A DNA stretch of 47,475 bases from Laspinema palackyanum D2a (GTDB taxonomy: Bacteria > Cyanobacteriota > Cyanobacteriia > Cyanobacteriales > Laspinemataceae), in assembly GCA_025370845.1 (NCBI GenBank), contig JAMXFF010000054.1:1-47475 (forward strand). The letters are read 5' to 3'. Made by a program: the position numbers and the translations under genes. The notes under the pieces were generated by a model that was not told the origin of the DNA, did not search any database, and was given only the letters and a program-made list of their open reading frames with translations. Below, in pieces: positions 38,301-46,889 of this stretch. The stretch's first letter is position 1. Every line of letters begins with the position of its first letter.

Positions 38301-41300
38301 GCCTTGGTGGAATCGCTCAGCGGCACTGCAACAGCAACTCAAGGAGGCCACATCCCAGGCATCCCAGGGGGAGTTTATCCGCTACCAAGTCGAAGCCACA
38401 GGGGTTCAAGGGATAACCATCACCCTGGACTTTTCCCTGAAACCCGTCCTGGACGAACAGGGGAGGGTAATCTTGCTGATCCCCGAAGGACGAGACATCA
38501 GCGATCGCGTTTCGGCGCAAGTCCAGTTACAACGGACCACGGAACGCTTGCAATACTTGCTCAGTTCCAGTCCAGCAATTATCTATAGTGCGAAAATTTT
38601 CGGCGACTATCGCCCCACCTTTATGAGTGAAAATGTTCAGATTATCTTGGGGTATGAAGCGCGGGAATTTTTAGAAAACCCCACGTTTTGGCGCGATCGG
38701 ATTCATCCAGAAGACCGCGATCGCCTCTTCGGTAAAATCTCCACCCTCGTCTCCCAACGCAGTGTGAGCGAGGAATATCGCTTTCTCCATGCCGATGGCA
38801 CCTATCACTGGGTGGACGATCGCATGAGATTAGTCCGAGATGAAACCGGCAATGCCACAGAATGCGTCGGGTATTGGATCGATATCACAGAGCGTAAAAT
38901 CGCCCAACAGGCATTCCAGGCATCAGTGCGGCGCTATCAAACCTTAGCAGAAGCCTCTCCCGTGGGGATTTTCCACACCGATGCCGAAGGCAACTGTCTC
39001 TATGTGAATCAACGCTGGTGTGAAATTACTGGACTATCCCTGGCTGAATCTCTAGGACCGGGATGGATGAGTACCTTGCACCCGGAAGACCGCAGTCGCG
39101 TGAGTCAAGAGTGTCATACCGCCTCGGAAAATCAAGTCCCGTTTAAGTCCGAGTATCGGTTCTTGCGTCCTGATGGAAAAATTACCTGGGTCATGGGTCA
39201 GACGATCGCCGAAATCAATCCCGACGGGACTCTAAAAGGATACATTGGCACGATTTCCGATATCAGCGATCGCAAACTTGCCGAAAATGAACTCTTAGAA
39301 CGATCAGAACGCGATCGGGCCATTTTTATCTTGTTCCAACGGATGCGCCAAACCTTGGAACTAGACCAGATTTTCGCCGCCACAACGGAGGATTTGCGAC
39401 AACTCCTAGAAAGCGATCGGGTCGTCGTCTATCGTTGTCCTCCTGAACCGGATATGAACTCGATCTGGGAGTCCGTGGGTCAAGAATGGGTCCCCCTGTT
39501 GGCGGCACCGGATGGGAAACCCCCAGAGAAACACCTCCGGGATCAAGGGTTGAGGGATGCTGAAGCGGCTTTGAAGGCCTGGAACTTGACCCTGGAAGCC
39601 CGGGACCAACGCGATCGCCAACCCGGCCCCCTCTATCCCCACCCGTCGGATTTCCCCGGGCTGGTGATCCCCGACCTTACCCAGGCCCCTGTAAACCCCG
39701 ACGAACTCTCCCATCTGTCTCGATTGCAAGCGCAAGCCTATCTGATCGTCCCGATTTTTGCCCATAATCAACTGTGGGGACTGTTGGCGATTTATCAAAA
39801 TAGCGGTCCGCGCGATTGGAAACAAGCCGATGTAAATATTGCCATCCAAATTGCCACGCAATTAGGGGTAGCCTTGCAGCAAGCGCAACTGCTCGAACGG
39901 ACGCAAAAGCAAGCTCAGGCCCTACAAAAAGCGGCGATCGCTGCTGATACCGCCAACCGTGCCAAAAGTGAGTTTCTGGCGAATATGAGTCACGAATTGC
40001 GGACTCCCTTGAATGCTATCCTTGGCTTTTCCCAGGTGATGACCCGCGATGCTTCTTTAAACAGCCAACAGGGGGAGCAATTACGGATTATTAATCGCGC
40101 TGGGGAACATCTGCTGGATTTAATTAATGACATTTTGGAAATGTCTAAAATTGAAGCAGGCCGCACGGGGTTTCATGAAGTCAGTTTCGACCTCTTGGAT
40201 TTGCTGGAAAACCTGGAAACCATGTTGCGACTCAAGGCTAAATCTAAAGGGTTACAACTTGATTTTGAAATTGATTCCCAAGTGCCACAGTTTATCAGCA
40301 CCGATGAAGGAAAACTGCGTCAGGTGTTACTTAATATTTTGGGGAATGCGATTAAATTTACCAAAACTGGGGGGGTTTTCCTGCGGGTCCGGGCTCTCCC
40401 CGACGAGGGGACGCCACCGGGGGAAACGGTTCTAGGCGATCGCCTCAAGAAACTTTACTTTGAAATCGAAGACACAGGTCCGGGAATTGCGGCTCACGAG
40501 ATGCACCGGCTATTTGAACCCTTTTCCCAAACCGAAAGCGGGATAAAATCGGGACAAGGCACGGGTCTGGGGTTACCGATTAGCCAGAAATTTGTGGAAC
40601 TGATGGGGGGACAGATTCAGGTTCGCAGTACCCCGAATAAAGGCACGGTGTTTTCCTTTGAATTGACCCCCGGTCAAGGGGAACCTGTGCCTTGTCCCCA
40701 GAGACGAACCAAACCCCGGGCGATCGCCTTAGCACCCAATCAGCCGGAATACCGGATCTTAGCCGTCGATGATGCCTTTGAAAGCCGTCTGCTGCTGATT
40801 ACCCTGTTCTCCGGATTAGGGTTTTCCGTCCGGGGTGCAGCCACGGGTCGCGAGGCCCTGGAAATTTGGGAAAACTGGGACCCCCATTTAATTTGGATGG
40901 ATATGAGGATGCCGGACATGGATGGGTTTCAAGCGACTCGACTGATTAAAGCCACCCCAAAGGGGCAAAACACCGTCGTGATTGCTTTAACCGCGAGTGC
41001 TTTTGAAGAAGACCGTCAACTGGTGCTTGCTGCCGGATGCAATGATTTTATTCACAAGCCTTTTCGGGAAGAAGTTTTGCTCTCCAAGGTGGTTGAGCAT
41101 ATAGGGGTACGATATATTTATGATGAGCCATTAGAGTCAGACTCCCACAACAGGATTCAAGGTGCAACGGAGGATTCAGCCTTTATTCTTGAGCCTCAAT
41201 CTTTCCAAGTCATGCCCCGGGATTGGGTGGTGCGCGTTTATGATGCAGCCTGCCAATGTAGTGATGATATGATTTTAGAGTTAATTGAGGAAATTCCCCC

Positions 41301-41394
41301 AGAAAATGCTCCGTTCGCCAAGGCACTGACGGAACTGGCCAATAACTTTCAATTTGAAACAGTCATGGCATTTATTAAACAGGAGACATCATGA
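35317..41394 (+). CDS. Giant hybrid kinase (2025 aa): REC-4xGAF-5xPAS-HisKA-HATPase-REC
   Basis: No membrane segment is seen. In order: receiver (D58, LLDILMPQPDGYEV), GAF (about 155-330), PAS (334-458), GAF (460-632), PAS (658-787), GAF (786-942), three PAS (943-1068, 1069-1200, 1201-1331), GAF (1332-1528), HisKA with H1559 ([10 protein letters not shown]), HATPase ([26 protein letters not shown]), a second receiver with D1862 and a helical tail. PAS boundaries are marked by GTTIDITERR, YWIDITERK and ISDISDRK. Many inputs seem to feed one kinase core. The GAF domains show no obvious bilin-attachment Cys-His, so I do not call them photoreceptors. The stop overlaps the next start (ATGA). Confidence 0.95.
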   Translation: MNSAQPADNILVVDDTPENLRLLTQVLSQRGYVVRPVLEGKSAIAAALVHPPDLILLDILMPQPDGYEVCQLLKSDPRTRDIPIIFLTALSDALDKVKAFSLGAVDYITKPFEVEEVIARIENQLRLRSLQKELEAKNHHLQQEIQNRLLAETALLDRAEELRIQNTLLTDLARSPDLYQGDKTAAFHKLIAAAVNYLDLDRAGVWLYDEPGTRLERFAHFEKNLEGIEAVNPDLLAEYLVSLQTASTDSLTFVCHFDSQNSISCVPQPRSMGCLSLAPIRQDGQTIGLLESARFTPDRLWTPEEENFIRSLADLAAVTLQGAKRQQADRQRQITEEKFSLAFRASPDAIAILSWPECRYLEVNDGFCQQRGYSRTEILGKTSEELNFIVNPEAATAIREQFRQQRSLTNIETQIRTQTGEIKTVLICSEFVEMDGNPGILTFSKDITDRERNRLAIEQQLHRSNLLREITERIRSEIQTQQVFETAANAIGRAFKVCRCLIHTCVEEPVPMIPVIGEYLSPGHSSLKPRTIYLADNPGLERLLFEERAIAYDDVNTDPRLESANSLHRQVTIKSMLSVGIFYQGQANGIISLHQCDRFRQWTAQEIELIEAIAAQLGIAIAQARLLEEEKQARLAFEQQNIQLQREITERRITQEALRHSEQKYRALVDASQDVIWSIDIRGCYTFINPAVEKIYGYTPTATLGCKLTQFVAPEYRKQERKLLERLLQEGEPLLQHETRYQRQDGKQIYVLVNAIALRDSEGRIRGATGTTIDITERRQQEEALRAMVEGSAAAGGMEYFRSCVRSIAKVLQVKYALLAEYSNSTQNRVRSLAFWTGSSWSAPIEYELPGTPCEVVLKTSQTCYYSQSLQNLFPSDLGLVTLNAESYLGLPIQTAQGEILGYLAILDDKPMFATAHTESILKLFADRAAVEIQRLKSEQALQQSEQRFRAIFHSMFQFIGLLNPDGTVLELNQTALDFIGLEQAQVVGQPFWELPWWNRSAALQQQLKEATSQASQGEFIRYQVEATGVQGITITLDFSLKPVLDEQGRVILLIPEGRDISDRVSAQVQLQRTTERLQYLLSSSPAIIYSAKIFGDYRPTFMSENVQIILGYEAREFLENPTFWRDRIHPEDRDRLFGKISTLVSQRSVSEEYRFLHADGTYHWVDDRMRLVRDETGNATECVGYWIDITERKIAQQAFQASVRRYQTLAEASPVGIFHTDAEGNCLYVNQRWCEITGLSLAESLGPGWMSTLHPEDRSRVSQECHTASENQVPFKSEYRFLRPDGKITWVMGQTIAEINPDGTLKGYIGTISDISDRKLAENELLERSERDRAIFILFQRMRQTLELDQIFAATTEDLRQLLESDRVVVYRCPPEPDMNSIWESVGQEWVPLLAAPDGKPPEKHLRDQGLRDAEAALKAWNLTLEARDQRDRQPGPLYPHPSDFPGLVIPDLTQAPVNPDELSHLSRLQAQAYLIVPIFAHNQLWGLLAIYQNSGPRDWKQADVNIAIQIATQLGVALQQAQLLERTQKQAQALQKAAIAADTANRAKSEFLANMSHELRTPLNAILGFSQVMTRDASLNSQQGEQLRIINRAGEHLLDLINDILEMSKIEAGRTGFHEVSFDLLDLLENLETMLRLKAKSKGLQLDFEIDSQVPQFISTDEGKLRQVLLNILGNAIKFTKTGGVFLRVRALPDEGTPPGETVLGDRLKKLYFEIEDTGPGIAAHEMHRLFEPFSQTESGIKSGQGTGLGLPISQKFVELMGGQIQVRSTPNKGTVFSFELTPGQGEPVPCPQRRTKPRAIALAPNQPEYRILAVDDAFESRLLLITLFSGLGFSVRGAATGREALEIWENWDPHLIWMDMRMPDMDGFQATRLIKATPKGQNTVVIALTASAFEEDRQLVLAAGCNDFIHKPFREEVLLSKVVEHIGVRYIYDEPLESDSHNRIQGATEDSAFILEPQSFQVMPRDWVVRVYDAACQCSDDMILELIEEIPPENAPFAKALTELANNFQFETVMAFIKQETS

Positions 41395-42539
41395 ATTCGG
41401 CATCCCAGGAGCATACCCACAAAGATATTTTAATTGTTGATGATACCCCGGTCAATCTCCGAGTCCTGGCTAAAATACTCAGCGATCGCGGCTATAAAGT
41501 CCGCAAAGCCCTAAATGGTCAAATTGCTCTGACTGCTTGTCAAACGCTGTTACCCGATGTCATTTTACTGGATATTATGATGCCGGATATGGATGGTTAT
41601 GAGGTTTGTCAACGGCTGAAATCTGACCCCAAAACTCAGGATATTCCGATAATTTTTATCAGCGCCCTGGAGGATGAATGGGATAAGGTCAAAGCTTTTA
41701 AAAGTGGGGGGTCTGATTATATTACCAAACCCTTTCAGATTGAAGAGGTCCTCGCCCGAGTTAAACATCACCTAACCATTCAACAACTCCAATATCAACT
41801 CAAGATCCAAAATGCAGAATTGCAAGCTTTAAATGAGCAACTGGTGCGGTCTAATCTGGAACTGGAGCAATTTGCTCATGTGGCATCTCATGATTTACAA
41901 TCTCCCCTCCAAGTGATTATAGGCAATGCGGATTTGCTCACTTGGAAATATGAACAGCAACTCGGTCCCGATGGCGATCGCTATCTGACAAATATTATTG
42001 ATGCTTCCGGGAGAATGACCCAACTGATTCAGGACTTACTGACCTACTCTAAAGTCGGCATTCCCCCCCTAGCCCAAAGTTTTGAATCCATTGATTCCAA
42101 CTTTGTGTTAGAAGAAGCTTTGGCTAATTTAAGTGGAGAAATTTCCAAAAGTGGATCGATTATTACCCATTCCCACCTGCCCACCGTCCGGGGAAACGAA
42201 AGTCAATTGATGCAGCTCTTTCAAAATATAATGGCTAACGCTATTAAGTTTCGACTCCCGGATGTTTCTCCCAAAATTGAGGTTTCCTGTAATCAGAATA
42301 ATCGGGAAGAATGGCAGTTTGAAATCCGGGATAATGGCATTGGCATCGACCCGGACCAAGGCGATCGCATCTTTGAGGCATTTTATCGCCTCCATTCCTA
42401 CGATGAATATCCGGGGACCGGCATTGGGTTAACCCTCTGCAAAAAAATCGTCGAACGTCACGGGGGTAGACTCTGGTTTGATTCCATTAAGGGGGAGGGA
42501 ACCTCATTTTATTTTACCCTCCCTGCCCTAAAATCCTGA
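41391..42539 (+). CDS. REC-histidine kinase (382 aa)
   Basis: A receiver with D61 (LLDIMMPDMDGY) and KVKAFKSGGSDYITKPFQ is joined by a short coiled coil to a phytochrome-class kinase: FAHVASHDLQSPL with H167, IDSNFVLEEAL, NIMANAIKFR, DNGIGIDPDQGDRIF and GTGIGLTLCKKIVERHGG. It is the form in which a receiver controls a kinase. Start overlaps the previous stop by four bases (ATGA), so the two are translationally coupled and probably work in one relay. The receiver closely resembles those of the giant kinase and the two downstream proteins. Confidence 0.95.
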   Translation: MNSASQEHTHKDILIVDDTPVNLRVLAKILSDRGYKVRKALNGQIALTACQTLLPDVILLDIMMPDMDGYEVCQRLKSDPKTQDIPIIFISALEDEWDKVKAFKSGGSDYITKPFQIEEVLARVKHHLTIQQLQYQLKIQNAELQALNEQLVRSNLELEQFAHVASHDLQSPLQVIIGNADLLTWKYEQQLGPDGDRYLTNIIDASGRMTQLIQDLLTYSKVGIPPLAQSFESIDSNFVLEEALANLSGEISKSGSIITHSHLPTVRGNESQLMQLFQNIMANAIKFRLPDVSPKIEVSCNQNNREEWQFEIRDNGIGIDPDQGDRIFEAFYRLHSYDEYPGTGIGLTLCKKIVERHGGRLWFDSIKGEGTSFYFTLPALKS

Positions 42540-42845
42540 ACCGACAAGGGTGATTGTTCAAGATTTATTCGGTAATGCTTCGCATCCATTGGGTTGAGTT
42601 ACTATTCAATTCATACCCTTTCAACCTTTCCGACCGATGACTTCTTAAGTTAACCACCTGGACCAATCAATTGTTTAAAAAGGGGGAGATAGCCAGCATG
42701 AAAAAAACAATAAAATTCAGGGGTAAGCTATCACCAGCTCTATCTATCCTAGTTACCGTCAATCCAGAAGGGTTCACACCATTGGCATCCGCACTAAATC
42801 GGCTCAATCCTGGGCAGTTTTAATCATACAAAGGATGCACAGATT
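42540..42845. other. Intergenic region before the REC-GGDEF gene
   Basis: About 305 bases. A possible 41-codon ORF (42698-42823) lies in it; otherwise no clear promoter or terminator was found. Confidence 0.45.
42698..42823 (+). CDS. Possible 41-residue basic small protein
   Basis: An ATG at 42698 is preceded 10 bases upstream by GGGGGAG and opens 41 codons to the TAA at 42821. The product starts MKKTIKFRGKLSPALSILV, basic then hydrophobic, followed by TVNPEGFTPLASALNRLNPG. No family is recognised. It ends 22 bases before the REC-GGDEF start. The ribosome-binding site and the position ahead of a signalling gene make it worth listing, but the length is too short for firm support. Confidence 0.3.
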   Translation: MKKTIKFRGKLSPALSILVTVNPEGFTPLASALNRLNPGQF

Positions 42846-43943
42846 ATGATTGAAGGATTAGATACCCCATGCAAAGGAAACATTCTGCTCGTCGATGACA
42901 ACGCGAATAATTTGCGGGTCTTATCTTCTATTTTAACCAAGCATGGCTATTATATTCGTAAAGCCTTGAATGGAGAAATGGCGATTACTGCGGCCCACGC
43001 CTTAATCCCCGATTTAATTCTCCTGGATATTAATATGCCCTCCATGAACGGGTATGAAGTTTGTACCGCTTTAAAACAATCCGAAAAAACTCGCCATATT
43101 CCAATTATTTTTATCAGTGTTTTAGATAATGTTTTAGATAAAGTAAAAGCCTTTCAAGTGGGGGGGATTGATTATATTACCAAACCCTTTCAGCTAGAAG
43201 AAGTTATTGCTCGTATTGAAAATCAACTCAAAATTAAACGCTTGCAAGCAGAACTCCAAGAAAAGAATCGAATTTTAGAAGAAAAAAATATCCTGCTAAG
43301 GACTGAAATTGAACAGCGTAAAAATGCAGAAAATGCTTTAAAGAAAGCCAATCTTAAATTACAAAAACTAGCCTGTATAGACGGTTTGACAAAAGTCTCA
43401 AATCGCCGTAAATTTGATGAATATTTTAAACAAGAATGGGTTCGCCTAGTGCGACAAAATCATCCTTTATCCTTAATTTTATGCGATATTGACTATTTTA
43501 AAGCCTATAACGATACTTATGGCCATCCCGCCGGAGATGAGTGTTTAAAACAGGTTGCCCAAGCCATTTCTCAGGCAGTCAAACGTCCAGCAGATTTGGT
43601 GGCCCGCTATGGCGGTGAAGAATTTGCCGTCATTCTTCCCCATACCAATTCCCTTGGAGCCTTATCCGTCGCCCGCAACATTCAGCATAAAATACAGCAG
43701 CTAGATATTAAACATTGTGCATCTGATGTCTGCAATATCGTGACCATCAGTCTTGGAATTTGTACGATGATTCCAACCGGAGAAGAATCCCTAGATTCCT
43801 TGATTTTGAGCGCCGACAAAGCCCTCTATCAAGCCAAGCAAACCGGAAGAAATTGCTATTGTACTTACCTACATCAACCGGAGGGGGAATCGTTTAAATG
43901 TGGGAATTTTCAATGTGAATTGCTCGAACAGACAGAAGAATAG
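42846..43943 (+). CDS. Response regulator diguanylate cyclase (REC-GGDEF)
   Basis: A 365-residue protein. The receiver has D61 (LLDINMPSMNGY) and the DKVKAFQVGGIDYITKPFQ switch region. A coiled-coil linker (LQAELQEKNRILEEKNILL) leads to a GGDEF domain with LCDIDYFKAYNDTYGHPAGDE and an intact GGEEF at 256-260. The RxxD inhibitory site is present (R-P-A-D, 247-250). It should make cyclic di-GMP when phosphorylated and be limited by its product. It is the only recognised output domain in the signalling island. Confidence 0.96.
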   Translation: MIEGLDTPCKGNILLVDDNANNLRVLSSILTKHGYYIRKALNGEMAITAAHALIPDLILLDINMPSMNGYEVCTALKQSEKTRHIPIIFISVLDNVLDKVKAFQVGGIDYITKPFQLEEVIARIENQLKIKRLQAELQEKNRILEEKNILLRTEIEQRKNAENALKKANLKLQKLACIDGLTKVSNRRKFDEYFKQEWVRLVRQNHPLSLILCDIDYFKAYNDTYGHPAGDECLKQVAQAISQAVKRPADLVARYGGEEFAVILPHTNSLGALSVARNIQHKIQQLDIKHCASDVCNIVTISLGICTMIPTGEESLDSLILSADKALYQAKQTGRNCYCTYLHQPEGESFKCGNFQCELLEQTEE

Positions 43944-44160
43944 TCTGTGTTTTGTCAAATGAAACAAGTCCTCATCTCGGGTGATTTCCTCGTTAATTGG
44001 GCCTAATTTCCCGAGAGTCAGCAAGAAATGCTGTTGTCTTCCCTCTAGTGTAAAGCTTAGGGATTCGGCATAATCTCCTCGACAATTTTTTTAAAGTTTG
44101 ATAGACTGAAGCGCATTAAGTTTTTCAAATTTTATGGATTGAGAGATCCTTTATAATCTG

Positions 44161-45504
44161 ATGAATAAAAATAACATGAGTCCGGACGAACCCGCAGATA
44201 TTCTGATTGTTGATGATACCCCCGCTAATCTCCGGCTTTTGTCCATGATTCTCAGCCGCAAAGGTTATCGGGTTCGTAAGGCTATCTCCCCTCATCTGGC
44301 ACTGAATGCGGTAGAACTCAGTTTACCTCACTTGATTTTGCTGGATATTAATATGCCAGAGATGAATGGGTATCAGGTTTGTTCCAAGCTCAAGGCAAAT
44401 CCTCAGACTCGGGAAGTTCCGATTATTTTTATTAGTGCGCTCGATGATGTTTTTGACAAAATCAAAGCCTTTGAAGTGGGAGGGAATGATTATATTACCA
44501 AACCGTTTCAGGATGCCGAAGTTTTAATCCGCGTGGAGCATCAATTAAAGTTGCGATCGCTGCAAATGGAGTTACTAGATAAAAATCGGATATTAGAACA
44601 AACTTTAACGGAACTTAAACAGGCCCAAAATCACATCATTCAAAATGAAAAAATGGTGAGTCTGGGCCAACTCGTGGCCGGAGTTTGCCACGAAATCAAC
44701 AATCCGGTTAATTTTATTTGGGGCAATCTGATTTATGTCAAAACTTATGTAAAGCAATTATTAGGGTTGCTCCAGGAGTATCGTCAGGCATTAGGCTCAA
44801 TCCCCCAGGAAATTCAACAACTTGAAGAAGACATAGAATTAGACTTTCTAGTGGAGGATTTCCCCAAATTGGTGAGTTCTATGCAAGGGGGAGCCGAACG
44901 GATCCGCAAGATTGTGGAATCTCTGCGAAATTTCTCCAGACTGGATGAAGCAGAACTCAAATCCGTGGATCTCCATGAAGGATTGGAGAGCACGTTAATG
45001 ATGTTAGGGCATCGCCTAGAACCTTGTGGCGATCGCCGGGGAATTACCGTGATCAAAAACTATGCTCAACTCCCCTTCGTCCGTTGCTATGCCGCTCAAC
45101 TCAATCAGGTTTTTATGAATCTGCTCACCAATGCGATCGATGCCCTAGAGTCGGGCTCTCGCCATCCCCACTCCCTCCCCAACAGCGATGACGAGGGTGC
45201 GATCGGCCCCTGCGCTCCTGCCCCCACCCTCTGGATTAACACCGCACAACCCACGGAAAACACCGTCACCATCTCCATCGCCGATAATGGTCCCGGAATG
45301 AGCCCAGAATTACAACAACAAGCCTTTGACCCCTTTTTTACCACGAAACAAGTGGGATATGGCACCGGATTAGGATTATCCATTTCTTACCAAATTGTCG
45401 TAGAAGGACATCGGGGAACCCTCGATTGTCAGAGTTTGCCCGGAATGGGAACGACTTTTACCCTCGGATTGCCGATTCAACCTTCCCCAGACCGACCCAA
45501 ATAG
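44161..45504 (+). CDS. REC-histidine kinase (447 aa)
   Basis: A receiver with D62 (LLDINMPEMNGY) and DKIKAFEVGGNDYITKPFQ is linked by a coiled coil (LQMELLDKNRILEQTLTEL) to a kinase of the MVSLGQLVAGVCHEINNPVNF type with H177. The ATPase has NQVFMNLLTNAIDAL, DNGPGMSPELQ and GTGLGLSISYQIV. A variable insertion (about 335-365, ESGSRHPHSLPNSDDE, hydrophilic) sits inside the ATPase. It lies 217 bases after the REC-GGDEF gene and may have its own promoter. Its partner is unknown. Confidence 0.95.
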   Translation: MNKNNMSPDEPADILIVDDTPANLRLLSMILSRKGYRVRKAISPHLALNAVELSLPHLILLDINMPEMNGYQVCSKLKANPQTREVPIIFISALDDVFDKIKAFEVGGNDYITKPFQDAEVLIRVEHQLKLRSLQMELLDKNRILEQTLTELKQAQNHIIQNEKMVSLGQLVAGVCHEINNPVNFIWGNLIYVKTYVKQLLGLLQEYRQALGSIPQEIQQLEEDIELDFLVEDFPKLVSSMQGGAERIRKIVESLRNFSRLDEAELKSVDLHEGLESTLMMLGHRLEPCGDRRGITVIKNYAQLPFVRCYAAQLNQVFMNLLTNAIDALESGSRHPHSLPNSDDEGAIGPCAPAPTLWINTAQPTENTVTISIADNGPGMSPELQQQAFDPFFTTKQVGYGTGLGLSISYQIVVEGHRGTLDCQSLPGMGTTFTLGLPIQPSPDRPK

Positions 45505-45734
45505 AACAGCTACAGCCCCCAAAAAATAGCCCTCCCCTCTGTCTGAGACCGGATTGAGTGGGGTCCCTGCGGTGATGAAAACCCCATAATTTCCCGATGG
45601 GATACTCCCTCCGATTTGGGTACCCCCCTTGTCTTGCCTAGAATTCCCACTCCCCACAACTCCTTCAACCCCGAATCAATCCCACGAACCCGAAAAAATC
45701 TCCGCTCCTGATTCGAGTAAATCAGCGTACAATA

Positions 45735-45740
45735 TATAAT
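45735..45740 (+). promoter_or_regulatory. Candidate -10 box for sdhB-Hlip
   Basis: TATAAT at 45735-45740 within TATATAATC lies 37 bases before the sdhB ATG. The -35 position shows no good match, so an activator may be involved. Confidence 0.4.
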
Positions 45741-45777
45741 CGAAGCAGTTCCCCGACGGGATTGGGTAGCCATCATC

Positions 45778-46884
45778 ATGCAAGTTTTATTTAAAATCGT
45801 TCGCCAAAGCCAAAATACGGGCCCTCGGATCCAGACCTATCAACTCGATGTAGAACCGGGGAATACCATCCTCGATTGTCTGAATCGGATTAAATGGGAG
45901 CAAGACGGAACCCTCGCCTTTCGTAAAAATTGCCGCAATACCATCTGCGGCAGTTGCTCCATGCGGATTAATGGCCGTTCCGCCCTCGCCTGTAAAGAGA
46001 ATATCGGCGCTGAAATCGCCCGATTGAACCAAATCTCGGAACAGAGCACCGAAACCGAGTCTGTTAGCCGCGATCGCGAAAAAACTGAAAACTCGGCCCT
46101 CAATGCCTTACCCGGTGCACCCCCCAGGGCGACTGCACCGGGCGCCATTCCAGAAATTACCATTGCGCCAATGGGAAATATGCCCGTTGTCAAGGATCTG
46201 GTGGTGGATATGCAGCGGTTTTGGAACAATCTCGAAGCGGTTGATCCCTATGTGAGTAATAGTGCCAGAAAAATCCCCGAACGAGAATTTCTCCAAACTC
46301 CCGAGGAGCGATCGCGCCTAGAGGAAAGCGGCAATTGTATCCTCTGCGGTGCCTGCTATTCTGAATGTAACGCCGTGGAAGTCAACCCGAACTTTGTCGG
46401 TCCCCATGCCCTCGCCAAAGCCTATCGCATGGTGGAAGACGATCGCGACGACCAAACCGAATCCCGCTTACAAAACTATAACCAAGCTAACTCCGGCGTC
46501 TGGAGTTGCACTCGCTGCTTTTACTGTAATTCCGTTTGTCCAATGGGCGTCGAACCCCTGGATAAAATTGGTAAAATTAAGGACGAAATTCTCGAACGCA
46601 GCGATGACCAAGCCAGTCGTTCCATTCGTCATCGTAAAGTCTTAATTGATTTAGTCAAAAAAGGCGGATGGGTCGATGAACGTAAATTTGCCGTCATGGT
46701 CGTCGGTAATTTCTTCCGGGATATCAAAGGATTATTAAGCCTGGGTCCGGTCGGATTCCAGTCGATTAAACGGGGCAAAATGCCCTTAACCTTTGAAGCC
46801 TCTGAAGGCACGAAAGAAGTGCGATCGTTGATTGAAGCCGTTCAAGAACTCGAATCTAAATCCTCGAAAGCTCCTAAAAAATAA
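45778..46884 (+). CDS. sdhB: Succinate dehydrogenase/fumarate reductase iron-sulfur subunit
   Basis: A 368-residue protein. The 2Fe-2S domain has C52, C57, C60 and C72 (NCRNTICGSC, then SALACKE). Two later clusters are CILCGACYSEC (C187, 190, 193, 197) and CTRCFYCNSVCP (C244, 247, 250, 254). Between the two domains is an insertion of about 40 residues (about 86-126) rich in S, E, P and A, before ITIAPMGNMPVVKDLVVDM. It passes electrons from succinate towards quinone. SdhA is not in the window, as in many cyanobacteria where sdh genes are dispersed. Five bases separate it from the Hlip gene. Confidence 0.93.
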   Translation: MQVLFKIVRQSQNTGPRIQTYQLDVEPGNTILDCLNRIKWEQDGTLAFRKNCRNTICGSCSMRINGRSALACKENIGAEIARLNQISEQSTETESVSRDREKTENSALNALPGAPPRATAPGAIPEITIAPMGNMPVVKDLVVDMQRFWNNLEAVDPYVSNSARKIPEREFLQTPEERSRLEESGNCILCGACYSECNAVEVNPNFVGPHALAKAYRMVEDDRDDQTESRLQNYNQANSGVWSCTRCFYCNSVCPMGVEPLDKIGKIKDEILERSDDQASRSIRHRKVLIDLVKKGGWVDERKFAVMVVGNFFRDIKGLLSLGPVGFQSIKRGKMPLTFEASEGTKEVRSLIEAVQELESKSSKAPKK

Positions 46885-46889
46885 CCTCA

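Noticed and set aside
39311-39900. Bilin-binding (phytochrome or cyanobacteriochrome) GAF domain in the giant kinase
   Set aside because: The GAF fold is likely but no Cys-His attachment motif was seen.
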